A stretch of DNA of 64,000 nt from Urechis unicinctus. Lineage: Eukaryota; Annelida; Polychaeta; Xenopneusta; Urechidae. Numbering within the stretch: the stretch's first letter is position 1; every line of letters starts with the position of its first letter. Of this stretch, positions 25,800 through 37,712 are shown piece after piece. A program made the position numbers and the translations under genes. Under the pieces are notes generated by a model that worked only from the letters and a program-made list of their open reading frames with translations, had not been told where the DNA came from and did not search any database. The stretch covers positions 21,987,539 to 22,051,538 of the forward strand of contig CM067345.1 of the NCBI GenBank assembly GCA_034190875.2. The letters run 5' to 3'.

Positions 25800-28700
25800 A
25801 ATGCATATTAAATATGCATTGACATCAGTGCGTGTCTTTTTCTCGCATACGTGGTATGACACCATGCAAATTGCCGCTCACATTGCTGGATGTAAAAAAT
25901 GGACACACATTGTTCTAGCTAATTACATTTGGGTACGTACAATCGTCACGCAGCACACTTGAATACAAGTTTGGCCGCATTAGATCTAATCATATCAGCA
26001 ATACCACCAAGAAGATGTGTGGGGCTTGATCCCGTTGGCAGCGGTGCATATAAGACTGGTGATTGCTCGTTATCAAAGTGATAAGTAGAGAACCAGTTAA
26101 GGATAATCTCGAGCCGATATGTTGCCCATTGTGGAATTATAGTCCACACAAACTATGCTCCCTGTTTTGCAAATCAATGGCTGGATTATATTGATTATGT
26201 TGATTTAATGCGTAACAACCGAGTTGTTATCTTTAGGCCTTATTCTTTGTGTCACAATATCTGTTGTGAGTGAATGCCATGTAGGAAACGGATTGCCTAC
26301 ATCTGTGTTCGTAGTCTATATAACAGTGTAGTACACGTAGAATAGATTAGGATTCATTGCTTTTACCAACCGAATGTATCCCAAACTTCCAGTCATACGT
26401 GTGTGGAAGTCGGTTACCTTGTGAATATGTAGAGGCATCCTAATATTTATAATCAAATGGTGTAGATGTTTTGTTGTTATTGTATCACCTGGCGTATTGT
26501 GCATCGCAATTGGAGCAGGTGACTGACCTCTTCACTTGTTACCAATATCGATTTCAAAGCTTCCGAAGTAATTATATAAGGGATAGCGCGAAACACTCCC
26601 TCTCCCGGACAAATAGAATGTACAAATTGGTAGAAATAGGCTGCTAATAAACTGGGAGACACTTTTACTTTGGCTCAAGACATGTGCCTCTTATATACCG
26701 GGCAGTGATGCCATTTATGCTGTAAGGGCTTGATTTCAAACGAACAAGCCGGACACGATAGGGCCGACACCCGCAGGATTTTTTTGCCCTTTATAGTTGG
26801 TTACTATCATATCAACACCCTTCCGTTTTACCCATTTAACATTTATGCTGATGTTATTAGCTGTTTTGCATCGGGACTCCTGCGTCAGCACCTGCTACTT
26901 CCACTATGCCTATGAATTATTCTTGTGCTGAGTATAATACAAAAATTGGTTCCGCTGAATCAAGCGGTTACTGTATTCGTGCTTAATGAACAATATCCAT
27001 GGCCAAGAGATGATTGCCATCCAAAGAACCCAAAGAGACTATAACATTGCTTCCTCAACCATTTCCTATCTATGATCATGGTGACGTTCTGTTTATTTCA
27101 CCGTAATTATTATAACCACCATGTGTTCTATCATTATTATCATTTAAGTCGCCTTTTACCATATTTGAATAAATACTGTTATGCAGATCTATTCCTCAAC
27201 ACGAAGGACAATCAATCGCACCTTAATGAATGTGTCAATATTAACTCTTGTTCAACGTGCCACAGTATAAGAGATTGTCTCTTATTGAATAGCGATTCCT
27301 TAGTCGCACAATGTTTATATCACTGCTACTTCATCCATTTTAATTAAATATTGTGCGTCACGGGTATATTTCAGCATACATTTTACTGTTTTAATGTTGC
27401 AGTTGCGCAGAATGCATTGTGTGTCGTTAGTGATGCATCCAGGTTTTCCAAGCAATGGATTACTAGTGTTAACCTATGCTGGTGAGTCTAAACGGGAAAA
27501 GATTCACGGGATTCTCCTAATCCCCGGCCTTATGCACTACGTGACCCTTCCTTGACGTATGCTTTCTATGAATCATTTACACCTCAAATCCGAACCTAAT
27601 CTGGAACTCGGGTTTGCAGCAAAAACAGACACAATGAATCTTCACTTGGCATTTTGCATTTGTAGGAACTCTGTGGAACTTAATTGTCGAAGCAGAGGAG
27701 TTGCATCAAGAGTCAATGTTCTGTCCTAAATCTATGAATGTCTTGAGGGTGGTACGGGTCGTCGTACAACGGCAATGTTAATGTAATATGGTATAAGCAG
27801 AAATAAATCACATTTTTATGCAAATAAAAACAAATTGATATTTAATTCATTTGGGAAATAACATTCAATGCCTGTGAAAGTACTTTCCATGAAGATGGGG
27901 ACGTAATATTGATGCCATGCACTAGCGATAAGTTGCACTTCACAATGACCTGCCATCATTATTCATATTCCCATTATCGCAATCAGTTAACGCCTAACCC
28001 CCAGATCTTCAGCAGGGTTAGCACTACGAGCAACCATGGTTGTCACAAATGACTCCGGTAGTTTAAGGTATACTGGTGTGCACTACTAAATCTGACAATA
28101 CGAGAAGATCTCTCACATGTTACCATGATGATCATCCTGATGTTGATTGGTTGACAAAACGAGGCGACTACGTTAGGATGGGATGTTTTTAGCTGAGATT
28201 CGGATTTTTGATTTTTGATTAACCCATAGAGATGTGCATGAAATTGATATTATCTTATTTGATGCAAATAGGGTAAGTCGTCTAAGTCGTGTGAGTCGTT
28301 TAAATTGCCGTTTGTACCTGACAATGTACCTGGTGAAAATGTCCTATATGTTGTGGCGGAAGGGGAAGTGTCTAAGCCGAGATATGGCTTACCCTTCGTC
28401 ATATTGATTATTTTCCAGGAGATAAAGAAGTTGAGCCTTCGTTGGAATACTTCTATAAAGGCTATGCTCTTTACGAAAATAGCTCATGAGAGATTTGCGA
28501 TTTGAACAATGCAGTAGCCGAGAACCTGTGGATGTCACGATAGATTTTTGGAAATGAATGGTCATTACTAGTGACACACATATTTTGTGTCATTTGATGT
28601 TGATGGACTGCGAATCGGGCATGCGTCTGTTTTATGATGACATCACTATTCATTTCATCCGCATGCACATTGTCACATTATATACTGACAAAGTTCTGCG

Positions 28701-29500
28701 TCCGATTGTTATCATTAAATGGCGGTCGTTATTACGAATGGATAATGTCATGTCGTTTAGGGAACGATTCATGCACATGGTTCCAACTCTTTGAATGACA
28801 ATCACCAGTCAGATAATTGTTATTTGTCCTTTTTGTCAAGATTGCTTTGCATCATTAACTGCGTGCCTATCATTCAGCTAAGCCTTACTGCATTTGACAC
28901 TAGGTCGATTGACCGGCTATTCTACTGCCCTTCTTAACAAGGCAATTTCCTCTCAGCGGATGGGAGAGTTTCAGGAAGCCACCAGCCATTAGCTTGATAG
29001 AAAATACAGACGAAGAACACCAGCAAGGATTGGATAAAATGCAAGTGGAATTCAGCGATTCCATCGGCCACAATGGCATCTGATGTATTCCTAATGGCAA
29101 TATCGTATGCTGGTGCTTTCAATTGCCAATCATTGTCACCAATACATGTTTGCCTTACGTTTATTCATGCATGCCAACCTAAGGTCCCCAAGGGCCTTTC
29201 CTTTCTCTTGCTTGCTGTGGGAAGTCTCCGTTATTTGCCGGTGCTAAGGTCAGGTCAAGTGAGTCCTCTGTCTACACCTCAAATACATATTACCCAGAAA
29301 TTAACTGTGTGTTCACGGATTGCTCGCTCCTTGGTAAGGGAAGCTGATAACCTACGTCATCAATGCATCATGCTTATATCACACTTGTTCTACTTTCCGG
29401 GCCATATCGTATCATTGTCGAATTAATTATGGTTTTTTTTGTGTGTAATGGTGTCCCAATGGCAAGTGATACCTGAGCCAACTGCACAATGACTGTGACT
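25800..29500 (+). repeat. Segmental duplication set 2, copy B
   Basis: Direct partner of 18990-23700, shorter by about 1 kb because most of the 21250-22720 part of copy A has no clear counterpart. The offset is about 6.9 kb at the left and 5.7 kb at the right, which places the missing kilobase in the middle. It lacks the SINE of copy A. No gene recognised; the 117-codon plus frame at 29073-29426 spans the near-identical tract but has no domain. Confidence 0.85.
29039..29141. repeat. Near-identical tract, set 2 copy B
   Basis: Partner of 23308-23410: same length, two substitutions. See that entry for why conversion is preferred over coding constraint. Confidence 0.85.
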
Positions 29501-31979
29501 CTCTGGCCATTGTTAATCAGGGATGGATTAAACTGAATTATAATTGGTTTCATTGAATGATATATCCAGGACGTTATGACCGCCCCCTCCTCCTCCAAGC
29601 CATAGCATTTATTTTAAAACAACGTCGCGCGCTTTATCAATTAGATGTTCCCCTGATTAAGAAAACGGCCATTCGTTGGCAGGGGGCGTTACATTTGTTG
29701 TCAATGCTTGTGCGTTCTCTAACCATACACATATTTACCTGCACTGGAAGCAAGACATAGGAGTCTTCTGTTAGTAATGTTGCTATATGGAAATGCGTGC
29801 GCCAAAGTCATTAGTTGAACGCTCTAAGTACATATTACAGATCCAAAAAGGGTAAGGGCGACTCGTAGAGGCACGTTTCTAAGGCCGAGATGTAGGGACA
29901 ATAGCTGCTCATGAAGACTCGCTTATAAGGCCTAGATAAAGGGGTAAAGGTGACTCGTGAAGACATATTGATATGGCCAAGAAATCCGAATCGAAATAGT
30001 TGCTTAATCGATACCTGAAGATCTCCATAAAGACACAGAACGAAACACCATAAGGTTACTTGTGAGATGAATTACATTCATTGACTACCGCAACAAGTTT
30101 TTTTTGTGTTCGACTTGAAATAGTTTGGAGTCAATAGACCAACAAATACTTTAGTATGTGTAATAAGCGGTTATTAACACTGAAATATCGCACCGATATT
30201 TGGCGAGGTTATTGTCCAGCAAAGAGTCCTCACTGATGCAGTAATCAGTAGCATACAATTCATCACAGCGTGGCTTTCGCTACGAAGGCTGCCATACTAC
30301 ATGAGCCTAATCGATGACGGATGTGAAGGAGGTTAACACGAAGCAATAATGTCTGTTTGGTGGCGCCTTCACCTTAATGCGAGGAGTAAGGACGACCTGT
30401 CATGATCTAATCTTGTCATCCCTAAATGACGTCAGATATATATTCCTTATTTGTAAAAGGTTAGCATCCTAACCTTCACGTGAAATGTTGCTTGTTCTAT
30501 AGGATGCTTAACAGCATTGAAGTTAATTGTACGCTATGTGATGTGTGATGTCTAAGGGTAATGTATAGCTAATCAATCGTCACAATGCACACCTTGATCT
30601 CTGATGAGAGAGGGGCATCTTTGATATAAGAGGCATGATATCATCGGTACTTATTTCTTATTATCCATGAGTGCCGAGATTCACCCAAGCACGGGCCTTC
30701 TCAAATATTAGTGTTGACATGGAAAGTGATGGAAGGGATACATAAATATCCAATTGCGCGCGTCAGTCTTTCTTTCTGTATCAGAGTGTTCAATATCCGA
30801 ATACATATAGAAAGACTCGGGAAGATAAGTCTGTTATCAAGTTTCTCCATTACATTTATAGTCATCTTCTACTATATTCAAATTCTCTTGAAAATGCAGC
30901 ATTTTCAGATTTTGCTTTCCATGTCTAGTAAAGAATAGTTACCGAGGAAAGCAAACTATACAATTACATAATGAAATTGAATGGGATTGATATACTGAAT
31001 GTTTCGTGAAAGAAATAATAAAAGTTGTATTTGCACACTGCAGCCCAATAGCAATTCCTATCTCGCATTTCTTTCATTTGCTAAGAGGTATGCCTGGTTC
31101 AGTGAGTTACTAAAGCACCTACTCATTCGTGCTTGTATCGGCGATTACAAAGTTTGTTGAACGAGATAAACACCTAAGTAGATTAAGTAAAGGAGCTAAT
31201 ATTTTGACCACCACAAGGTGTTAGGTTTCTTGTATCCGTATTCATATTAGTCACTGCGCTGATGTATAGCCATAAATTCACATATTCTTGTTGCATACAG
31301 AATCATCTTTGGATATGAACAGGAATCCATGATCACTGCCAAATTTATCATTTATCATCTCAATACTTCAAAATAACTACATAAAAATTCTAGTTATAGA
31401 CCGAACTTTAATAATAGATATAGCTACCTGATAAACGAGTAATGCTTAATTCAAAGATCTTGAAGCTAAAATTATACAAACGCTGGCTTTCTTTGTTGAA
31501 GAGGCAAAAATGGGTGCTGATATGGGAATAAAAAAAACTCGCGTATATCAAATATTCCAATTACGCGAGGTTTACCGAAGTAAACCGGTTACCCGGACGG
31601 CAGAATGTAATATAAGATCTTTGCTGTAAATCAGAAGTGCAATAATGAGAATGCTCTATACAGAACAAAAGAGGGAGCGAAGGAAGTGTTCGCGTTGTAT
31701 CAATTTCCTCTCTGACTTTGTTTAACAGCCAAAGTTTAATAGCGACCTCAAAAGTAAATCGAATCATTCAGGTGCGCACAGGAATGCATTTCGTTGCTTA
31801 AATGTAGTACATAAGAGAAAATAACACTAGCACAATTATTTAACGATACACGTGCAAATAGATTAATTGTTATAATTCATTTTTGAGAAATATGTGTAAT
31901 AAAAAAGAACTATTGCAGTGGCTTCTCAAACAGAAATTTGTTCTTGTATTTCCGTGTAAATCGTGGCACCTTCTTTTCA
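29501..31979. other. Non-coding spacer between sets 2 and 3
   Basis: No gene recognised. From about 30000 to 30700 there is nothing I can name. Two segments in it belong to the set 3 family: 30640-30700 resembles 36190-36240 and 43480-43530 (ATTCACCCAAGCACGGGC / ATACATCCAGGCACAGGC), and 31010-31170 resembles 31900-32080. So a decayed partial copy of the set 3 unit probably lies here. Confidence 0.5.
31010..31170 (+). repeat. Partial set 3 unit (TTTGCTAAGAGG block)
   Basis: Contains TTTCTTTCATTTGCTAAGAGG and CAGTGAGTTACTAAAGC, matching 31980-32045 and more loosely 36895-36965 (CCTTTGCTAACGGGAAATTGCC). It extends the set 3 family one partial unit to the left. Confidence 0.6.
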
Positions 31980-34359
31980 TCCAATTGCTAGATATTTCTT
32001 TAATTTGCTAAGAGGAAATTGCCTCACTCAGTGAGACGATAATGCTACGATTCCCTAGCGTCGTGGATCATGTGTTGGTTGAACGATGGCAACATTAACA
32101 AAAGGTCACAACACTGGAGATAATGATGCAATTCAATTGGTTCAAGTTGTCATCGTTCTAAGTGTATTAAATTCTGCGACTGAAGGTGATGTCGTGATTA
32201 AAGGAGCGTTGTTAACTTTAGGTTGCAGCATTACTCAACCACATGGTTACTTTCGCTTGGTAAGATATCTTGGTGTCAACAAATAGGCAATATAAGTGGT
32301 GGTTGTACAAACAATCATTCAAAGCTTTTTCTTAACCAGTTCATTCGTGTTGCTGTGCTAACTAACCCTATACTACCTTACCCTAACTTAACCTGACAAA
32401 TGCTCATCAGATGAATAATCGCATTGTTCAAGTAATCAGAATATATTCGCAGCCAATAAGGTGGTATATAATTCATTTGAAATCACCGCAAAAATACACA
32501 CACATTTGATGAGGAATTGGATCAACTGAGAAGAGAAATTTACAGTATCATTTTCTGTCATATATAATTGAATTTCAATATGTACGTTATTATAACCATT
32601 GCTATATATACGTGTATTTAGACGAATGTTTTACCTCTCAATTTAACCAAGATGTGTATTGTGACATTTGTATGTCGTAAATGTGTATGGTTGGAATTGT
32701 TACAGGGGTGACATTTGAACAGCTCAATTATCCTGTCGGCCACACCTAGGTTATACACATTAAGTGGGTCAAATTATTAGAAATCTGGGGCACATCCCGA
32801 ATGCGTCTAGTGCCGGGTAAATTGGCACTTCGTTCATTCAATTACTTCACCTGTTTGCGGCGATTCTGACTAACTTCTTATAAGCGCAATTACTTATAGG
32901 GAATCTCAAGTGCACCAACTTCTGTTTTCTAGAATATGAACGTCATCATCAGCTCGCATATTAGTGCATTGTACTGCATTGCTGTCGATGATTGCTAATC
33001 GTGGTTCTAAATAAGTTGATTTCATTTTGACCTTCAGGTGAAGTGCATATAATTTCCCTGCTGTATATAAACAGTGTTCAGTAATCTAATGATATGTGAC
33101 ACAGATAGGTAGCTATGTTTGTTTCTCCTCAATCGTCTGCGTCTTCTCCTTATACCTCTAACAGGCAGACGGAGAATGCAATATATAATAGCATACGTCA
33201 GTAATACGAGAGGAAGCCATTATCCTACAAACGCCACCCCAATAATACCTCATTAGAGTATAATTGGGGTAATGATCCTCCAAACAAGACTCGCTCTGCT
33301 AATATGGGCACGCACCTGGTTGACGTTAATGCCGTAATGGTGACACTAATCAAGTGCTGGCTCAGATGGAATAACGTTGCATCAAGTCTCTTCACATCAC
33401 AGCTATGTCTTGCCAGAAACGGTAATGAGAGGCCAAAAATAGCCAGCATAGCAATATTTCCATGGTTACACGTTATATGTAGCCATTCACATGCTAGCAA
33501 CCTTTGTTGTGCGATAATCACAGTGTATTCTGTTTAAGTAATCCATCACTTGATGAGACTTGCAAATTTATTTTAGCAGATGGCATCAACAGTAGTACGG
33601 AGTGAGAGGAAAGCCCGTATGATCACCTAACTGGGTTTTACAACGTAATAAATACCATAGTTGACCGCATATTGACTAGAGTTTAGTACCCACTCGCACA
33701 TATACGTTTGCAAATCCCCGAATGTTCAAATCAGCCTTCGCTGTCGTTAACGGAAATCACTAAATGTTACCTTCGATTAAGACTGCAGGTCAAGTACAGA
33801 TTCTTCTCATGCTGTTTTCTGTCTGAGACAGCTACCAGCCGCGCGTTAGAGCATCAGAACGAATCAATTTGTTCGTGTCTAAATCATACCACAACCGGGA
33901 ATGTCCATCTTCATGGCGGAAATAATTATGTATGTGATACACTTAGACATGCAAATAGACACACTGACGATCTGTTACACGGGCGCAATTCCTGCCCACA
34001 GTTCGTCACGTGTCTAACACTATTGCCGCGCTGACAAGATTGCCACACTAATGACTCAGTATATGGAGATAATGTTTTCACTGTAATGGAGGCATTGTTA
34101 TCGAGATTCATATCTGCTTTGTCCCGACTGTCTGTTAGTGATCACCGAACTTCTGCTGCTGTACTTTCGTGCCGTCAGACAGATTTTTATTTTCACGTGA
34201 TACGTGTGCTCCGAAAAGCATCCTAAACTGACGAGAATGCTGCTGCTTGTTTGAACCATATTTATGAGCACTATTTAGGCACATGCTAAGCAAAGTATGT
34301 TGCTTGTGATGTATTGCAGTAAGAAGTTGGCATACTGTGGCATCAAACTTGGGAAGTGG

Positions 34360-34625
34360 TTTGTTTCGTGATAATGATATGGTTGGAGTTGCCGTGATTA
34401 TACATAAAATGATGAGTATTGTTGCATTATAGATGAAAGTTGACCGACTTATCGTGAACCCGATTACGACCAGGCTCCTGCAATGTCACAAGAACGTGCC
34501 CATTGTGAACAATGCTTTATCTTAATTTGAGGTGGCTGTAGCTCGGCAGTTACCTATTCATCAGCATGATTGTATTTCTCTGGCCACTGATGAAACCGTC
34601 AAATAACAAATGAGTTTGCGTCCCA
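34360..34625 (+). repeat. Internal direct duplication, left half
   Basis: Matches 34810-35050 at an offset of about 440 bases. Shared landmarks are GTTTCGTGA, AATGATGAGTATTGTTGC / AATGATGAGTATGTTGC, AGAACGTGCCC, GCTTTATC, and TTCATCAGC followed by CTACTGATG. Identity is about 70%, so it is an old event of its own inside C1. Confidence 0.8.
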
Positions 34626-34809
34626 AAAATCCGGCTCCCAATCCGAGTCTCCGCCCAAATCAATATACTTTAAGCTCTCCTTGACTGGATTTTCACAAAT
34701 TATCCACCAATAGATCTTGCATGGTCTGATCGACATTCGGCGGAGTTACGACAATCTTTGCCGTTCTATAATGGTTGAAAATGGTGATATGGGTGATATG
34801 TCGGATTGT

Positions 34810-35050
34810 GCCATGTTTCGTGAAAATGAAGAAAAACAATGATGAGTATGTTGCTTTGTGGTTGAAGGTCGACTAAGTCAACATGAACAAGATTGGCGAT
34901 CAGTCTCTGGAAATGATTCTAGAACGTGCCCTTTGCGGTGCTTGCTTTATCCTCATTAGAGAAGGATGCAGCTCGACACTTCTCGATTCATCAGCGCGAT
35001 TACTTTAGGCGAGCTACTGATGGAGCCGTTTTGGACTTACAAATAAGTCC
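34810..35050 (+). repeat. Internal direct duplication, right half
   Basis: Partner of 34360-34625, described there. Both halves have only short open frames. Confidence 0.8.
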
Positions 35051-36571
35051 TTTTTACTAAACGTTGTCAATTTGCGTGTATATACGCCCAAATACGCCTG
35101 TATCGTTCTGACATCAAAATGAACACGCTTAATCAAATTGTACATTTTGTGTGGAATTTTGACATTAATGCACACAACGTCTGTTTCCGTACAATCTGTG
35201 ACCGTATATGCAGAAGGAGTTAAAGGTAAGGTGTGTTGGGTATTTCATCAGAGGGAAATGCTCTATCGGTCGATTATTCTTTAAGTCCGTCAGCCCCCGT
35301 CTTTGTGTAATTCAAACACAACGGACACACCCTTCATATCTTTCCCTTTGACCGTATGATTTATGGTGAACGTCGACGATGTCCAATAAATAATATCCTT
35401 TTGCATGGGAAGCGCAATGATTTCACTTCGACGTTCTCCTCTGCGTCTACATTGACGACGTTTCCTTATGAGCTTTTCGCAGTCGCCGCTTGATGTTCAG
35501 ACAAGAGGAGCCATGTCCAACCAAAGTGGTCGCATTTGGTTTCAAAGCACCCTGCTATGTTATCTCAACCAAGTGTGTGCTCAGCAATAGGAGAGGAACA
35601 CATATGTGCAGTTACCTCTTCAAACATGGCTCATCTTTGATAACGTCCAAATATAGCACTGTTGAATTGTAGGCCGGTCTTTGCTCCCAGCAGGATACAA
35701 AACTCCATCTTGTTCATCGGCTTCTCCCGCATCCAGACGAGGTGTTTCTATGTATGGCAGGGAGACCATTTACCATCGTTGTCAGCAATATTGATTTGTC
35801 ATGTTATTGGCGTCTCACGCAAGACAAATTAGTATGTTTTAGAATACCTGCATGTTTTTCGAGCGAGGTGTGTCGTTATGTTCTCGATACACACTCTTAC
35901 GACGACGTGTCACAATGTAATACTGCACATAAGACACCAATGTTTACTATACCTAACCTATTTGTATAATTTCTTATATCAGTTGTTATATTTATTTAAT
36001 TGATCAAGCAATTGAACCGATCTTGCGTGCAGCGATAAAGAGTGATAGGGGTCATATGCCTGTCGTCGCAATACCCAGTGATCACCCTTTGCGCAATAAA
36101 CATTCTGATATGGCGTTATATACGTTCATGTTCTTTTCGACAATTACGAAATGACGTGAAATAATTACAAGCGCTTAATAGAAAGAGTAGGGGATAAGAT
36201 ACATCCAGGCACAGGCTTCTCTTGCTTGTGAACGATGGGAAATAATGGGTGGAATCCTAAGCTGTCGTATATCAATGGATACAATGGCGCCCTTGGATGC
36301 TGCTTAGCTTACAGTGATATACAGATTGTGCGGATGTTAGAATGTTTATCGGTCTAACAGCGATAATTCACAAGCTCAGGCTCTTATACAGCGAAAGCGA
36401 GAGATGTACGTCAGAGTGGGGGTGAACAGACCCTGACGATAAAACCTATGAATGTTGTTAAATGGCTGTTACGACCTACTTGGTAACTCACTTGGATGCT
36501 GATAGGCTTATAGTAATGTTGTGAGGGCGGTAATATGTCACATCGTTTTCAACGATAATTACTGAAGAAGA

Positions 36572-36667
<96 letters not shown>

Positions 36668-36677
36668 GGGAGAGAGA
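36572..36677. repeat. (GA)n microsatellite, about 100 bp
   Basis: A pure GA run from about 36575 to 36664, bordered by GAAGAGGAAGAG and GAAGGGAGAGAG. It lies at the C1/C2 junction of duplication set 3. Confidence 0.97.
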
Positions 36678-37504
36678 CAAAGGTTGGAGGAGGGGGTGGG
36701 TGTTAGCCCATGACAGTCAGTAAAGCGTGGATATCGTTAAATGGAGGTTACATACGCTCGAGAAATATTCGTATTTAAAAAAGGACGAATGCAGGAGTTG
36801 TGAAGACATCACAACACGGATTCCTATTATCCACAAGGTATTGCGCTTTGATATACCATGACCACCCTAAGCATAAAGCTGACTGATAGCAGTTTATTTC
36901 ACATTTTTTCTCCTTTGCTAACGGGAAATTGCCTCCTACAGTGCATTGATAAAGCATCCACTCCATCGAGCTTGTATCGAACATTACAAGCTAATGGCAA
37001 TGGACGATGGGCACATTCACAGCACAGTGCAGCATTGATGATAGAATTAAATTGGTTGAGGTGGATACCGACTGGAGTTTGTGTATTTGCTAGAGTTATT
37101 GCATTGTCACGTCGACTTGCACACCCACCCATGCTGTATGTTTCTTTTTCTCACTTTTTCCTTCGTTTGATGACATGTCCGCTGCTATAGTGTAAACCAC
37201 CAATTAACATATACGTGGATGGATTAACAGCCATCTGAGGGCAGTTTTTAATTTACCTGAAATATACTATAAACGTGTGCACACTACAATGAGGTCGATT
37301 ATTCGATAAATGAAATTAAAGTTTGCTTATAATGCGAGAAATCCGTTGAAAGCTGTAGTTATTATGTACGGTACTTTTGGGAGAAACGAATTATATTCCT
37401 TTGTCCTTAGGTGGAACATACAATCTTTGACCATTATTATGACAATAAGCATTTACAGTCTTCTGTCACCACCTTTCACGTAACTCGATGAGCCAATTGG
37501 AAAT

Positions 37505-37712
37505 GTCAAATGCCGCCTCCCTATAATGCCAGAGGCGTCAGATGTCAGCCTCACATAGTGACATTTGAAGAACACAATCATCCTGTCAGCCACAAACGGA
37601 GTCGGCCAAGTTATCCATTTAGTGAGTCAAATGACCGGACGTCCAGGGCAACGTTCCCAATCTATGTAACACCAGCTTTCGTGACATCAACGCGGTAAAA
37701 GGGCAGTCCATA
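37505..37712. repeat. Near-identical tract shared by C2 and C3
   Basis: Pairs with 43694-43901: same length of 208 bases, about seven substitutions, all in the left half. The right 100 bases are identical. Similarity then stops abruptly after GGGCAGTCCATA and resumes only about 150 bases further on in C3. The rest of the C2/C3 alignment is much weaker. This is the pattern of a conversion tract or a recent secondary duplication. Confidence 0.88.

Larger units (their letters stand above)
31980..36560 (+). repeat. Segmental duplication set 3, copy C1
   Basis: Diverged first copy. Aligned blocks: 31985-32280 with 36890-37130 (C2); 32700-32820 with 37550-37660 (C2) and 43740-43850 (C3), sharing TGACATTTGAA and ATCCTGTC; 33190-33260 with 38110-38180 and 44470-44540; 35280-35395 with 41105-41210; 35880-36300 with 43050-43570 (GCAATAAACATTCTGATATGG-like). 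It also has its own internal duplication at 34360-35050. No ORF in it has a recognised domain; the 108-codon frame at 33708-34034 is unremarkable. Confidence 0.75.
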
